Assembly (NCBI GenBank): GCA_014338005.1
Contig: QUBZ01000010.1
Coordinates: 1-64,000, forward strand
Direction: 5' to 3'
DNA: 64,000 bases
DNA from: Chloroflexota bacterium
GTDB taxonomy: Bacteria > Chloroflexota > Anaerolineae > Aggregatilineales > Phototrophicaceae
Shown piece by piece: positions 32,999 through 41,965 of the stretch. Below the pieces are notes generated by a model. The model ran no database searches. It had not been told where the DNA came from and saw only the letters and a list, made by a program, of their open reading frames with translations. Every line of letters begins with the position of its first letter. Within the stretch, counting starts at the first letter, position 1. Both the position numbers and the translations under genes were made by a program.

Positions 32999-34932
32999 CA
33001 ACCCTCAGTCCTCAGCGCGAAATACAAAAACAGCCCCGCCGCTGCCACCAATCCTATGGCGGATACCAGGGCGGCGCTTTCGGTCAGCCGGTTCAGCCCG
33101 TTCACCGTATCCGCGTCCGGCAGGTTCGGCCAGCCCGCCGGCCAGTCGGGGACGGAACGTTCCGCCGGGGCGGGCGTATAATTCCGGTTGGCGTAAATGT
33201 ACACGCCGTTCACGGTATCCACCCATTCCAGGCGCGGATGACTGATCGGGTAGGCCGCAACCACATGGCTGACCCGCCACGCCGCCAGCACGCCCGTTTC
33301 CATAACAGCATCCCGGTTGGCCGACGACAGATCATCCCCCTGAACGCCATAAATCGGCGGCTGAATCACGCTGTAACCGGCACTCATCACGCCGCTTCCC
33401 TGCTCGACCGCCTGCACAATACCCACCAGTTGAAACGGGTCTACCCCACCGAACAGCCGCAGCCCGTAGACTTCCGCGACCTGCTGTTCCAGGCTGTAGG
33501 TCGGGGAATATACGCGGTCGGCGTTCAGGGCGATCAAGCGTTCCGCCAGCGGGCGATGCGGCTCCAGCCACACCTCCGGCCCGCGCCACGTCACCCAATG
33601 AGTCCCGAACCAGACCAGATCGAAAAACACCAGCGCCAGCCACACCGTCGGCAGCCGGCGCGCGGATAAACGCCCGTTCAGCGCCAGCAGCAGCGCAGCG
33701 CCGCTCGTCCCGCCGAAGACCAGCGCCCCAACGCCCGCTTCCGGCAGTTTGAGGACAGCCAGCGCGAACAGCCCCAGCGCCACCACCACAGCCGTTAAAC
33801 CGGCGGCAGCCAACCGCCAGCGCCGAACCGCCAGAATCACCCGCCGGCCTTCCGCCAGCGCCAGCAGGCGTTCCAGACCCAGGCCCGCCAGCAGCGGCAG
33901 CGCCAGCGCCGCGATCAGCCACACCCGCGACGGCACGCGAAACCACAGCAGCCCCGGCACCAGATTAACCGCCATCGGCCACAGTGGGCCGTTCGCGCCC
34001 ATCGCGTACAGCGCCGCGCCCACCAGTCCGGCGGCAGTCAGCGCACGCGCGCGCCGCTCCATCAACCACCAGCCCACCAGCGCCAGCGCCAGCGCCGGCA
34101 GCCCGCCATAAACCAGTGTTTCGACACCCGGCGGGGACGGAAAAATCGCCAATCCCAGGAAATGGCCGGGCTGTATCGCCAGCATCCCGGCCTCGCCCGC
34201 CGACAGATCGGCGCGGCTGAGATACGGACTCCAGGCCAGCAGCGGCGCGATCACCGAAGCGGTCATGGGCAGCGCCAGCGCCCCCGCACCCAATGCTCGC
34301 TGCCACACCCGCCGCCTGCCGCCTGCCATGAACAGCATATAAAGGAAAACCGTCGCCAGCGCGTACAGGCTCACGCGAACGTCGGCCAGCAGCACCAGCG
34401 CCGCCGCCAGCGCCAGCCCGAATATGGACGAGATTTTCCCCGAATCCACCACCAGCCGCGCCGCCGACATCAGCCAGGGCCACCAGGCCAGCGCATATAC
34501 GATGTCCAGATGCCCCGCCCCCAGGTGCGCTGTCAGGCGCGGCGCGAGCGCATACGCCAGCGCGCTTAAGGCGGCGGATTCGGCGCGCAGCCCCAAAAGG
34601 CGCGTCCAACGCCACATACCCGCTCCGGCGATCAGCAGGTGCAGGGCGACCATCAGGTTCAGGTGCAGGGCCGGCGGCAGCAGCAGCGCAAACCACTGAA
34701 GCGGGTAAGCGGTTTTGTTCAGCGGGTTGGCGGCAAACGGCTGCCCGGCCAAAATCGTCTCGCGCCAGGGCGCGAAGCCGTTTTGATTCAGATACAGCGC
34801 GTTCGGCCAGTGCGCGATTACAACGTCCGAATAACGCGCCTGGGTGTTAAAGTAAGGCAGCGCATCCGGGCGCTGGCCGGCCAGCAGTAAAAAAGCTCCC
34901 CCCATCACGACGGCCAGCAGTTTAAGTCGCAT
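32998..34932 (-). CDS. YfhO-like/GT-C membrane protein
   Basis: A 644-residue multi-spanning protein related to its downstream neighbour at the N-terminus: TQARYSDVVIAHWPNALYLNQNG, APWRETILAGQPFAANPLNKTAYPLQW and NLMVALHLLIAGAGMWRWTR parallel the YfhO layout. It has no large C-terminal beta domain; instead a short external segment (AAYPISHPRLEWVDTVNGVYIYAN) precedes the final helix. Probably another lipid-linked sugar transferase; confident only in the superfamily. ATG 34932 overlaps the upstream gene by 11 bases. Confidence 0.75.
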   Translation of the reverse strand: MRLKLLAVVMGGAFLLLAGQRPDALPYFNTQARYSDVVIAHWPNALYLNQNGFAPWRETILAGQPFAANPLNKTAYPLQWFALLLPPALHLNLMVALHLLIAGAGMWRWTRLLGLRAESAALSALAYALAPRLTAHLGAGHLDIVYALAWWPWLMSAARLVVDSGKISSIFGLALAAALVLLADVRVSLYALATVFLYMLFMAGGRRRVWQRALGAGALALPMTASVIAPLLAWSPYLSRADLSAGEAGMLAIQPGHFLGLAIFPSPPGVETLVYGGLPALALALVGWWLMERRARALTAAGLVGAALYAMGANGPLWPMAVNLVPGLLWFRVPSRVWLIAALALPLLAGLGLERLLALAEGRRVILAVRRWRLAAAGLTAVVVALGLFALAVLKLPEAGVGALVFGGTSGAALLLALNGRLSARRLPTVWLALVFFDLVWFGTHWVTWRGPEVWLEPHRPLAERLIALNADRVYSPTYSLEQQVAEVYGLRLFGGVDPFQLVGIVQAVEQGSGVMSAGYSVIQPPIYGVQGDDLSSANRDAVMETGVLAAWRVSHVVAAYPISHPRLEWVDTVNGVYIYANRNYTPAPAERSVPDWPAGWPNLPDADTVNGLNRLTESAALVSAIGLVAAAGLFLYFALRTEG

Positions 34933-36508
34933 AAATCGCCACGCCGCCCGAACGCGCCACCAAACGCAGCGACTCCAGGCAGTTGGATGGCCCTAACTGC
35001 TCCTCCAGCGGCCCGACAATCACGTATCGAACCTGATAGTCATCCAGGAGCGCCTGGCAGTTATCCACCTGGCCGCCGAACCAGTCCAGCACGGCGCGTC
35101 TTTTTGTCGCGGCATCCAGCGTTTCGTAGGGATGGCCGTACACCACCCGCGCCCCTGCCCAGGCCGGAACCCACACGCTCACTTCTTCCGAAGCCAGTAT
35201 CACATCGCTCGACCGCGTATGGTCATGCAGCCATAACAGCGCCCCGGCATAATCCCGGCTCAGGAAGGGGCCGATATTGACGCGCAGGTTGATCGCCAGC
35301 AGCAGCACGATGCTCAGCGTCATCAGCGGCACGACCACTACCAGCAGCCGGTAGCGCCAGCGCCGGTTGACGTACCGAAACCAGAAATCCTCCAGCGAGC
35401 GGGTGGCAAAATAGGCGATTGGAATCATCATGCCGGCAGCAAACCGGCGCTGGATGGTCGTCGGCAGGTAGACCATCACCAGCATCACCAGCAGCCAGAT
35501 CAGCATAAACTGGTCGCCGTCCGGCTCGAAACGCCGCACAGCGCGGTAAATGCCCGGCAGCGCCATCAGCAGCGGCACGCCCAGGCCCAGCAGCAGCACC
35601 AGCGGCGGCGGCGCGGGCGTCACGTTCTGCCGCGTCCACTCGTTTAAGGCCGGGTTATAGGTGATGGCGGCGGCATAATAAGCCGCCATCGGCACTGCAG
35701 GCAGCACAACCACCAGCAGCCAGCGCAGCTCACGCTGGCGAAACCCACGCTGCTGATACCAGCGAACGACCACATAAATCCCGACGGCGATGCCGATGGG
35801 CAGCAGCGCCTGCGGGTACAGCAGCGACAGCGCAAAACTCAACACGCCCGCCAGCAGGCCGCCGTTGTGTACCGCCGGGTCGCCGCTTTCGCCGGGGCGA
35901 AACGCGACAATTACCACGCTGGCGATCAGCGCCAGGCACGTCAGCGCCAGCGGAAAATGCACGTTCACCAGGCTGCTGTAGAGCGGAAACATCTCCGGGA
36001 TGGTCAGATCGGGGAAATTGGCGTCGGGCATCCAGGGGTAAAAAAACCACCCCAGGCCGGAGCCGACCGCCGCGATCACGAAAAAAATCCGCCGGGCGCG
36101 CAGCCGCATCCAGATGCTTGCCCCCATCTGGTACAGCGCCATATACATCACGAACGATGACGCCACCCGCGCCGCGTGGAACAGGGCAATCGGCTGCAAG
36201 CCGACGAAACGCGCCAACTGCCCCAACGCCGGATAAATCACCTGGATGAACGCGCCGCTGTGGGCTTCCGGCGTATGCCAGAAGTACACCAGCCACGAGC
36301 CATTCATACCCTGCTGCATTTTGGATAGATAAGTCGCGCCGTCCCGGTAGTTGTTCAGCACCCCCATAAACTGCCACTGTGTACCAACCACGCCGCTTAA
36401 GGCCACCCATAAAAACGGCACGAACGCCACGATCACCAGCGCCCCGCCAAAGATCACCACCCAGCGCCATTCGGCGGGTGTGATATGAACGGTACTTTGT
36501 GTTTGCAT
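34922..36508 (-). CDS. Multi-spanning membrane protein of GT-C type, first gene of the glycan operon
   Basis: A 528-residue protein, ATG 36508 after AAAGGTG. External loop 1 reads NNYRDGATYLSKMQQGMNGSWLVYFWHTPE, with an Asp in the GT-C position; then PALGQLARFVGLQPIALFHAARVASSF and SGLGWFFYPWMPDANFPDLTIPEMFPLYSS. The C-terminal soluble part (LWLHDHTRSSDVILASEEVSVWVPAWAGARVVYGHPYET) resembles those of neighbouring transferases. It heads a run of minus-strand genes to 15963 with mostly overlapping ends; the divergent gap at 36509-36660 probably holds its promoter, but I see no clear minus-strand boxes. Confidence 0.75.
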   Translation of the reverse strand: MQTQSTVHITPAEWRWVVIFGGALVIVAFVPFLWVALSGVVGTQWQFMGVLNNYRDGATYLSKMQQGMNGSWLVYFWHTPEAHSGAFIQVIYPALGQLARFVGLQPIALFHAARVASSFVMYMALYQMGASIWMRLRARRIFFVIAAVGSGLGWFFYPWMPDANFPDLTIPEMFPLYSSLVNVHFPLALTCLALIASVVIVAFRPGESGDPAVHNGGLLAGVLSFALSLLYPQALLPIGIAVGIYVVVRWYQQRGFRQRELRWLLVVVLPAVPMAAYYAAAITYNPALNEWTRQNVTPAPPPLVLLLGLGVPLLMALPGIYRAVRRFEPDGDQFMLIWLLVMLVMVYLPTTIQRRFAAGMMIPIAYFATRSLEDFWFRYVNRRWRYRLLVVVVPLMTLSIVLLLAINLRVNIGPFLSRDYAGALLWLHDHTRSSDVILASEEVSVWVPAWAGARVVYGHPYETLDAATKRRAVLDWFGGQVDNCQALLDDYQVRYVIVGPLEEQLGPSNCLESLRLVARSGGVAIYAT

Positions 36509-36527
36509 TCACACACCTTTAGCCGGC

Positions 36528-36557
36528 TTGCTTCACGATTCCCGCACGGTGTATAAT
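36528..36557 (+). promoter_or_regulatory. Promoter candidate for the zinc-ribbon/NACHT operon
   Basis: TTGCTT (36528-36533), an 18-base spacer and a perfect TATAAT (36552-36557), about 100 bases before the ATG at 36661. The leader between them contains no recognised structure. Confidence 0.5.
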
Positions 36558-36660
36558 CGCTGCCATAATAAACGATAACTCAATTATCCATTTCGAGCGA
36601 TTAAGGCTCTGTCCATTTTATACCCTCACCGCAGATGCACGCCAGCAAAGGCAGGTTCTT

Positions 36661-37374
36661 ATGTCACAGGCACTCGCGCTGTACCAGCTTCAGGAAATCG
36701 AATTGGGCATCCTGCGCTGCCAGAAACGTTTGAGCGAGATCGCCTCTGCCCTGGAGGACAGCCAGGCCGTTGCCGAGGCCCGCGCCCGGCTGGAATCGGC
36801 GCAAAAAATCCTCTCGCCGCTGCAAACCCGCGCCCGCAGCCTGGAACTGGAAATCCAGTCCAACGCCGATAAAATCCGCGCCACCGACGAACGGCTGTAC
36901 AGCGGCAGCGTCCGTAACCCCAAAGAACTTCAGGAGATGCAGCAGGAAATCCAGGCGCTCAGGCGGCGAAACGGCGATCTGGAAGATGCCCTGCTGGATG
37001 TTATGCTGGCCGTCGAAGAGGCCGAAGCCGCGCTCAACGCAGCCAGGGCGAACCTTCAGCAGGTCACGAGCGATTGGGAAACCAACAACCAAACCCTGCT
37101 GGAAGAACAAACGCGCCTGAAAAACGATGAGGCGCGGTTGATCGAGCAGCGCCGGCAGGCCTTAAGCCACATCAACGCTGAAAACCTTAAACTGTATAAC
37201 GCGCTTAAACCGCGCCGCCACAACCAGCCGGTTGCCGTCCTGGACGGCGATACCTGCGCTGCCTGCGGCGTGGAACAAACGATGGCGATCATCAGTGACC
37301 TCGACCGGGGCGTTTCGCTGGTGAAGTGTATGAGCTGCGGGCGCATCCTGGTTCGCAAGCCCGGAAAGGCATGA
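36661..37374 (+). CDS. Coiled-coil protein with C-terminal C4 zinc ribbon (DUF164/CdsZ type)
   Basis: A 237-residue protein. Residues 1-170 form a long antiparallel coiled coil with the family motif YSGSVRNPKELQEMQQEI (about 80-97). The C-terminus is a zinc ribbon with two CxxC pairs: TCAACGVEQTM and VKCMSCGRILVRK. Family members (C4-type zinc ribbon, formerly DUF164) occur widely; chlamydial CdsZ acts with type III secretion and other members are suggested to bind nucleic acid. It is three bases upstream of the NACHT-like gene, so the two are surely co-transcribed. Confidence 0.9.
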   Translation: MSQALALYQLQEIELGILRCQKRLSEIASALEDSQAVAEARARLESAQKILSPLQTRARSLELEIQSNADKIRATDERLYSGSVRNPKELQEMQQEIQALRRRNGDLEDALLDVMLAVEEAEAALNAARANLQQVTSDWETNNQTLLEEQTRLKNDEARLIEQRRQALSHINAENLKLYNALKPRRHNQPVAVLDGDTCAACGVEQTMAIISDLDRGVSLVKCMSCGRILVRKPGKA

Positions 37375-37377
37375 ACG

Positions 37378-40044
37378 ATGGGTTTCGACTTTGAAAACTT
37401 CGGCATCGGCCTGTTAACCGGCTGGGCCACCGCCTACGGCGTTTACCGCGCCCGCCACCGCATCGGCGCTGCGGTGCGTTCGGCACGCCGGCAGGCCACC
37501 AGCGCCCAGAACTACGCCACCCAAAGCGCCGACAACCGCTATATCAACGATCTGGTGCATCTGGCCGAAACATCGCACCTGGCCGGGCGTTTTGTGAGCC
37601 TGTCGCAGATCGTCGTCGAGCCGCGTTTTATCCCCGCGCCGCCGCTGGCCGCGCCGCCGGACGAGGAAGTCGTTCACAGCGTTTTTCATGTCGTGCCGGT
37701 CATCCCCGATCATCCATATCTGCACGCGCCGTACAACCTGGAGACGCTCTCGATAGACGACCTGAGCGCCGGCGAACGCGCGATTGCCCTGCTGGGCCGC
37801 CCCGGCAGCGGGCGCACCACCGCTTTGATGACTATCATCCTACGCAGCCTGGGTAAAATCCGCTTCGAGCAGCCGGCAGACCGGGTGCAGATGCGGATTG
37901 ATGCTGAAGAAGCCGCCCTCAGCGACAAACAGCGTGCCGTCCGGGTCAAGGAACGCCTGACCATCGAACAGCGCGCCAAAGAACGCCTGGCGGAAGAACA
38001 GGGGCTGGCCTTCGACGCCGACGCCGCCAACAAAACCGCCCTGCCCCTTTTCAACCGCCTGATGCCGGTTTACGCGCATCTGGCCGATATAAACCCCGCC
38101 GACCCCGAATTCGGCAAAACGGTTGACCCTGCCGAGCCGCTGGTGCGTTCGGTGCAGCGCCAGGTTGGGCGCATCACCGCCAGCGCCATTCCGGGCAATC
38201 TCTACAAGCGGTTAAGCCAGGGGCAGGTTTTGCTGCTGGTGGACGGCTACGACGATCTGCCCCCGGACGAGCGCGGCCCCAAACTGGCCTGGCTGCAAGC
38301 CCTGATGAACCTGTACCCGCAGAACTTTTTCATCGTCGCCGGCCCGGTCATCGGCAGCGGCCCGCTGCTGCGCCTGGGGCTGGCCCCGGTGTATCTGCGC
38401 CCCTGGAGCGACCTGGATGCCGCCCGCGCCGCCGACAACTGGGCGGCAGCCTGGCCGAGACTGGCCGGCGCGCGGCGCAGCCGCCTGACCCAACCGGTAG
38501 ACGAAGCGGCGGTCGCCCGCGCCAAAACCAACAATCGGGCGCTTTCGCCGTTCGAGCTTACACTTAAAATCTGGGGAAACTACGCCAACGATGCCGAAGC
38601 GCCCGGTTTTGAAGGCTGGCTGCGCGCGCTGCTGGTCCGTCACCTGCCTGCTGACCAGTCGCTCGGACGGCTGCTGCCGCAGTTGGCGCAGGCGGCGGCG
38701 CTCCAGCTTGATGAAGGGTTTTTCACCCAGGCGCGCCTGGAAGAGCTGCTGGCCGGTTCGGACATGCCAGAAATCGCCGCCGTCGAAGAACCCGAACCGG
38801 ACGCAGCCCCCAAAAAGATGAAAAAAGATGCCGCTGGCAAAAAAGAAGAAACCAGCGCGGTCGGGCGCTTTCTGGCGCTCCTGCGGCGCAGCGGGCTGAT
38901 CGTCTCCTACGTCGGCGGGCGCTGCCGTTTCAGCCATCCTTTCCTGGCCGCCTATCTCGCCAGCCTTACCCTGCGCGACGGCGGCCAGTTGGCCGAAAAA
39001 GCCCGGCTGCCGGAATGGACACAGGCCATCGCTTACGCCGCCCTGCACATGCCCATCGAAGAGGCTGTGCGTCTCCGCCTCGATATGCCGCCGGATGTCC
39101 TGCACAGCCACACACTGGACATCGCCAACTGGCTGCCCTATGCCGGGGCAGATGTCCCCTGGCGCAAGCAGTTTCTCAAATACCTGGGCAATCTGCTGCT
39201 GATGCCCAACCAGTACCCCTTTTTGCGCGAGCGTGCGGCGGCGGCGCTGCTGACCACCCGCGACCGTAACGCGCTGGTCATCTTCCGCCAGGCTTTAACC
39301 AACACGCCCGCTCATACGCGGCAAATCGCCTGCCTGGGCATCGGCGCGCTGGGCGACCCCGACTCCGTCCAAATCATCAGCCCGCTGCTGCAAGACTCGT
39401 ACAGCGATGTACAGCTTGCCGCCGGGCTGGCGTTGGGCGCTGTCGGCACCGAAGCCGCGCTCGAAACGCTGGTGGAAGCCTTCACCCAGGGGTCGGAGCA
39501 GCTCCGCCAGGCCGTCGCGGAGACGTTCGCCGCGCTGCCGGACGAAGGGTATCCTATCCTGTATGATGCCATCCACGACGAAGATATGCTGCTGCGGCGC
39601 GCGGCGGTTTTCGGCCTGCGCCGCCTCAAAACCGGATGGGCGCTCACCGCCATCTACCGCGCTTTTCTGGAAGATTCTCAGTGGTACGTGCGCTCCGCCG
39701 CAGAAATGGCCTTTCAGGAATTGCAGTACGGCGAAGATCGCGGCGTCAAACGGTATCCCCCGGTGGAATCGCTGCCATGGCTGGCGGAATGGGCGGCGCG
39801 GCGCGGCGAGAACCTGCCGCCCGGTGAAGGCGCTAATCAAATGCTGATGCGGGCGCTCCAGGAGGGCGAGCCGGAAATTCAGCAGCTTGCGGCGGCGGTC
39901 ATCGGCCAGTTAGGGCTGGCCTCGGTCGGCAAGGCGCTTTACGGGGCCATGCGCGACCGCCAGCCGCAAACCCGCGACACCGCCTACCGGGCGCTGGCGC
40001 ACCTCCAGGCGTTGATCGGCCAGCCGCTTCCCGCGCCGGTTTGA
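37378..40044 (+). CDS. NACHT-like NTPase with C-terminal HEAT repeats; P-loop lysine replaced by arginine
   Basis: An 888-residue protein. A short hydrophobic stretch near the N-terminus (IGLLTGWATAYGVY, residues 10-23) could anchor it to the membrane. The P-loop at 140-148 reads GRPGSGRTT: the expected Lys is Arg (codon CGC). An acidic, Lys-rich coiled insert follows (180-220). Walker B is GQVLLLVDGYDDLPPDERG, matching the NACHT-style DGxDD. A winged-helix-like region (about 480-520) ends in CRFSHPFLAAYLAS. From about 600 onward come HEAT/PBS-like repeats: ALLTTRDRNALVIFRQALT, ACLGIGALGDPDSVQIISPLL, AAGLALGAVGTEAALETLVEA. STAND proteins act as signal-responsive switches. No defence genes flank it, so an immune role is not supported here. 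Confidence 0.82.
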   Translation: MGFDFENFGIGLLTGWATAYGVYRARHRIGAAVRSARRQATSAQNYATQSADNRYINDLVHLAETSHLAGRFVSLSQIVVEPRFIPAPPLAAPPDEEVVHSVFHVVPVIPDHPYLHAPYNLETLSIDDLSAGERAIALLGRPGSGRTTALMTIILRSLGKIRFEQPADRVQMRIDAEEAALSDKQRAVRVKERLTIEQRAKERLAEEQGLAFDADAANKTALPLFNRLMPVYAHLADINPADPEFGKTVDPAEPLVRSVQRQVGRITASAIPGNLYKRLSQGQVLLLVDGYDDLPPDERGPKLAWLQALMNLYPQNFFIVAGPVIGSGPLLRLGLAPVYLRPWSDLDAARAADNWAAAWPRLAGARRSRLTQPVDEAAVARAKTNNRALSPFELTLKIWGNYANDAEAPGFEGWLRALLVRHLPADQSLGRLLPQLAQAAALQLDEGFFTQARLEELLAGSDMPEIAAVEEPEPDAAPKKMKKDAAGKKEETSAVGRFLALLRRSGLIVSYVGGRCRFSHPFLAAYLASLTLRDGGQLAEKARLPEWTQAIAYAALHMPIEEAVRLRLDMPPDVLHSHTLDIANWLPYAGADVPWRKQFLKYLGNLLLMPNQYPFLRERAAAALLTTRDRNALVIFRQALTNTPAHTRQIACLGIGALGDPDSVQIISPLLQDSYSDVQLAAGLALGAVGTEAALETLVEAFTQGSEQLRQAVAETFAALPDEGYPILYDAIHDEDMLLRRAAVFGLRRLKTGWALTAIYRAFLEDSQWYVRSAAEMAFQELQYGEDRGVKRYPPVESLPWLAEWAARRGENLPPGEGANQMLMRALQEGEPEIQQLAAAVIGQLGLASVGKALYGAMRDRQPQTRDTAYRALAHLQALIGQPLPAPV

Positions 40045-40045
40045 C

Positions 40046-40612
40046 TCATTCAGCTTCCGGCAGCTGCTCATTTGCCGCATCACACGGCAGCGCGTGGTCA
40101 AAATCAGTGTGAAAAATATATTCGCGTTCCCCGGCCAGCAGCACGATGCGGTAGCCGTCAATCTGCACCGCCGTATAGGTTTGTCCGGGCAGCGGACAGC
40201 CCAGGCTGCTGTCCGGCCAGCGCACCGGGCGGACTTCAACCACGCGGATACGGCGGGTCGGCAGGTCCAGGATGTCGCCCAGGCGGCGCTGTGCCAGCTG
40301 CACCAGTTCAGCGGCCACCGGGTCACTCTCCGGCGTTTCCTCATCAGCCGGCCCCGCCGTAACAACATCGCCGGGGCCGGGCAGGGCGGCGCGGGTCGCA
40401 GTCGGCGGTGCGGGTGAGGGCGTATCGGTTATGATGGCCGGGATGAGTGTCAGCGTCGGCGGCGGCGTGGATGCTTCACCCCCCGCGCAGGCGGCCAAAA
40501 AAATCAGCAGGACAAAACCCGGCAGACGGTTAATCCGCCAGCTTGCCGCCCAGTTTTTCCTCAACCTCGGCAGTGGAGATACCTTCCACGCTGATGATTT
40601 TTTCACGCCCAT
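40046..40612 (-). CDS. Putative lipoprotein of unknown function
   Basis: From ATG 40612 the product has 188 residues, but the natural signal peptide begins at residue 27: INRLPGFVLLIFLAACAGG, with lipobox LAAC. The corresponding codon is ATT (40534-40532), overlapping the TAA of the upstream gene by one base. ATG 40612 would leave a 30-residue basic extension and an 83-base overlap. After a TP-rich linker, a compact domain carries WPDSSLGCPLPGQTYTAVQIDGYRIVL and YIFHTDFDHALPC, a pattern I have seen in exported proteins of Chloroflexota and Cyanobacteria but cannot name. Last gene of the pgeF-yggS-yggT-DUF167 operon; it converges on the NACHT gene with one base between the stops. Confidence 0.72.
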   Translation of the reverse strand: MGVKKSSAWKVSPLPRLRKNWAASWRINRLPGFVLLIFLAACAGGEASTPPPTLTLIPAIITDTPSPAPPTATRAALPGPGDVVTAGPADEETPESDPVAAELVQLAQRRLGDILDLPTRRIRVVEVRPVRWPDSSLGCPLPGQTYTAVQIDGYRIVLLAGEREYIFHTDFDHALPCDAANEQLPEAE

Positions 40613-40853
40613 TCGCCCCGGCTACAATCTCGATTCGCTCGGCAGGCACGCCTAACTGCTGTGCCAGAAAATTCACCAGTTCCTCGTTGGCTGCCGGATC
40701 GCCCGCCGGCGACGAAACCAGGCGAATCTTCAGCGTGCCATCCTCCTGCGCCCCAACCAGTTCCGGCGCGACGGCCCGCGTCACAACCCGCACCGTGAAG
40801 GCGGCGCCTCCTCTGGCATCGGTTATTTCAAATTTGCGGCGGTTTTGCGACAT
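40530..40853 (-). CDS. DUF167/YggU family protein
   Basis: A 107-residue protein, ATG 40853 after GAGAGGT. The C-terminal 75 residues match DUF167/YggU: LKIRLVSSPAGDPAANEELVNFLAQQLGVP and RIEIVAGANGREKIISVEGI. Family function is unknown. Position next to yggT and yggS is conserved in many bacteria. The start codon lies 130 bases after the yggT stop, in a gap with a short CTGAG/CTCAG hairpin. Confidence 0.88.
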   Translation of the reverse strand: MSQNRRKFEITDARGGAAFTVRVVTRAVAPELVGAQEDGTLKIRLVSSPAGDPAANEELVNFLAQQLGVPAERIEIVAGANGREKIISVEGISTAEVEEKLGGKLAD

Positions 40854-40983
40854 AAGTACGACCTCTCAGTTTTATCCCCCATTATCGCTGAGAACGCTCA
40901 GAAATAAGGGTTAAGCATTTACCCGTAGAAAGTCTGTTTGCTTCTACTTTACTCTGAGTCGCCTCATTATGCTATCCGGGGAA

Positions 40984-41226
40984 TCAAACCTGGAGCAGCC
41001 GCAGCAGCACCTGGATGATTAAAAACACAATCAGCGGGCTGAGGTCAATCATGCCCGTCTGCGGCAGCAGGTCGCGCACCGGACGCAGCACCGGCTCGGT
41101 CAGGTCGTAAATGATCTGGATAATCGGGTTGCTGCGGTCTACATTCGGGAACCAGCTCATCAGCACCCTTGCCAGCAGGATCAACTCAAACAGCCATAAC
41201 ACGAGAAAGATAATCTGGAGAATCAT
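40984..41226 (-). CDS. YggT family integral membrane protein
   Basis: An 80-residue protein with two hydrophobic stretches. ATG 41226 lies eight bases after GAGG; the longer frame to 41271 runs into the yggS gene. Signature residues are ARVLMSWFPNVDRSNPIIQIIYDLTEPVLRPVRDLLP, which define the YggT family, then a second helix (LIVFLIIQVLLRLLQV). YggT homologues are linked to cell division and osmotic tolerance in some bacteria; no activity is known. Confidence 0.88.
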   Translation of the reverse strand: MILQIIFLVLWLFELILLARVLMSWFPNVDRSNPIIQIIYDLTEPVLRPVRDLLPQTGMIDLSPLIVFLIIQVLLRLLQV

Positions 41227-41242
41227 GCTCATTTCCTCAACC

Positions 41243-41965
41243 TTAACCTTCGCCGAATATAGCGCGGCCAATCCGCACCAGTGTTGCCCCTTCTTCGACG
41301 GCTACCGGATAATCATCCGTCATGCCCATGCTCAGGTCCACCAGCGGTCTGTTGAACGCCTCGGCCAGCGCGTCCCGCAGCGCCGCCAGCCGCGCAAATA
41401 TCGGGCGCGTCTGTTCCATCTCCGGCACGATGGGCGCCATCGTCATCAGGCCGTGTACGTTTAAACCCGGCAGCGCCAGAATTTGTTCGACTTCGCTCCA
41501 TAGGCGGCGGCGGGTTTCATCATTCGTCTGCCAGTCGGCGGCCCCAAAGCCATATTTGGCTGTTTCGCCCGATACGTTCATCTCCAGCAGCACGTCGAGC
41601 GTCCGCCCGGCTTCTGCCGCCAGCGCCGACAGCTTGCCGGCCAGTTTGAGCGAATCGACCGAATGAACCTGCCGGAACAGCGGCAGCGCCAGCCGGGCTT
41701 TGCGGCTTTGAAGATGGCCGATCATATGCCAGGTCAGCGGGCGCGGCGACACTGCGTTAACCGCCGGGATTTTGGTTTCAGCTTCTTCTACGCGGTTTTC
41801 GCCAAAATGTTGCACCCCGGCTTCGACCACCTCCAGGATGGCCGACGCCGGCTGCGTTTTGCTGACGGCGATCAGCGTCACCGCTGCCGGGTCGCGCCCG
41901 GCGCGGGCGCACGCCTCCGCAATGGTTTCCAGCACGCGGCTCACTCGAACGGCAGCTGCTGTCAT
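41243..41965 (-). CDS. YggS/PLPBP family pyridoxal phosphate homeostasis protein
   Basis: A 240-residue protein. ATG 41965 overlaps the upstream TGA as ATGA; the longer frame to 42112 reads through the neighbouring gene. Family motifs: TLIAVSKTQPASAI with the PLP-binding lysine, HFGENRVEEAETK, WHMIGHLQSRKAR, VHSVDSLKLAGKL, LLEMNVSGETAKYGF, LMTMAPIV and LSMGMTDDYPVAVEEGATLVRIG. It binds PLP without catalysis and tunes vitamin B6 and amino-acid pools. Single-domain fold, cytoplasmic. Confidence 0.95.
   Translation of the reverse strand: MTAAAVRVSRVLETIAEACARAGRDPAAVTLIAVSKTQPASAILEVVEAGVQHFGENRVEEAETKIPAVNAVSPRPLTWHMIGHLQSRKARLALPLFRQVHSVDSLKLAGKLSALAAEAGRTLDVLLEMNVSGETAKYGFGAADWQTNDETRRRLWSEVEQILALPGLNVHGLMTMAPIVPEMEQTRPIFARLAALRDALAEAFNRPLVDLSMGMTDDYPVAVEEGATLVRIGRAIFGEG

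Noticed and set aside
37378-40044. Antiphage defence system based on the NACHT-like protein
   Set aside because: No nuclease, Toll/interleukin receptor, protease or other effector domain is fused to it, and the neighbours are housekeeping genes.
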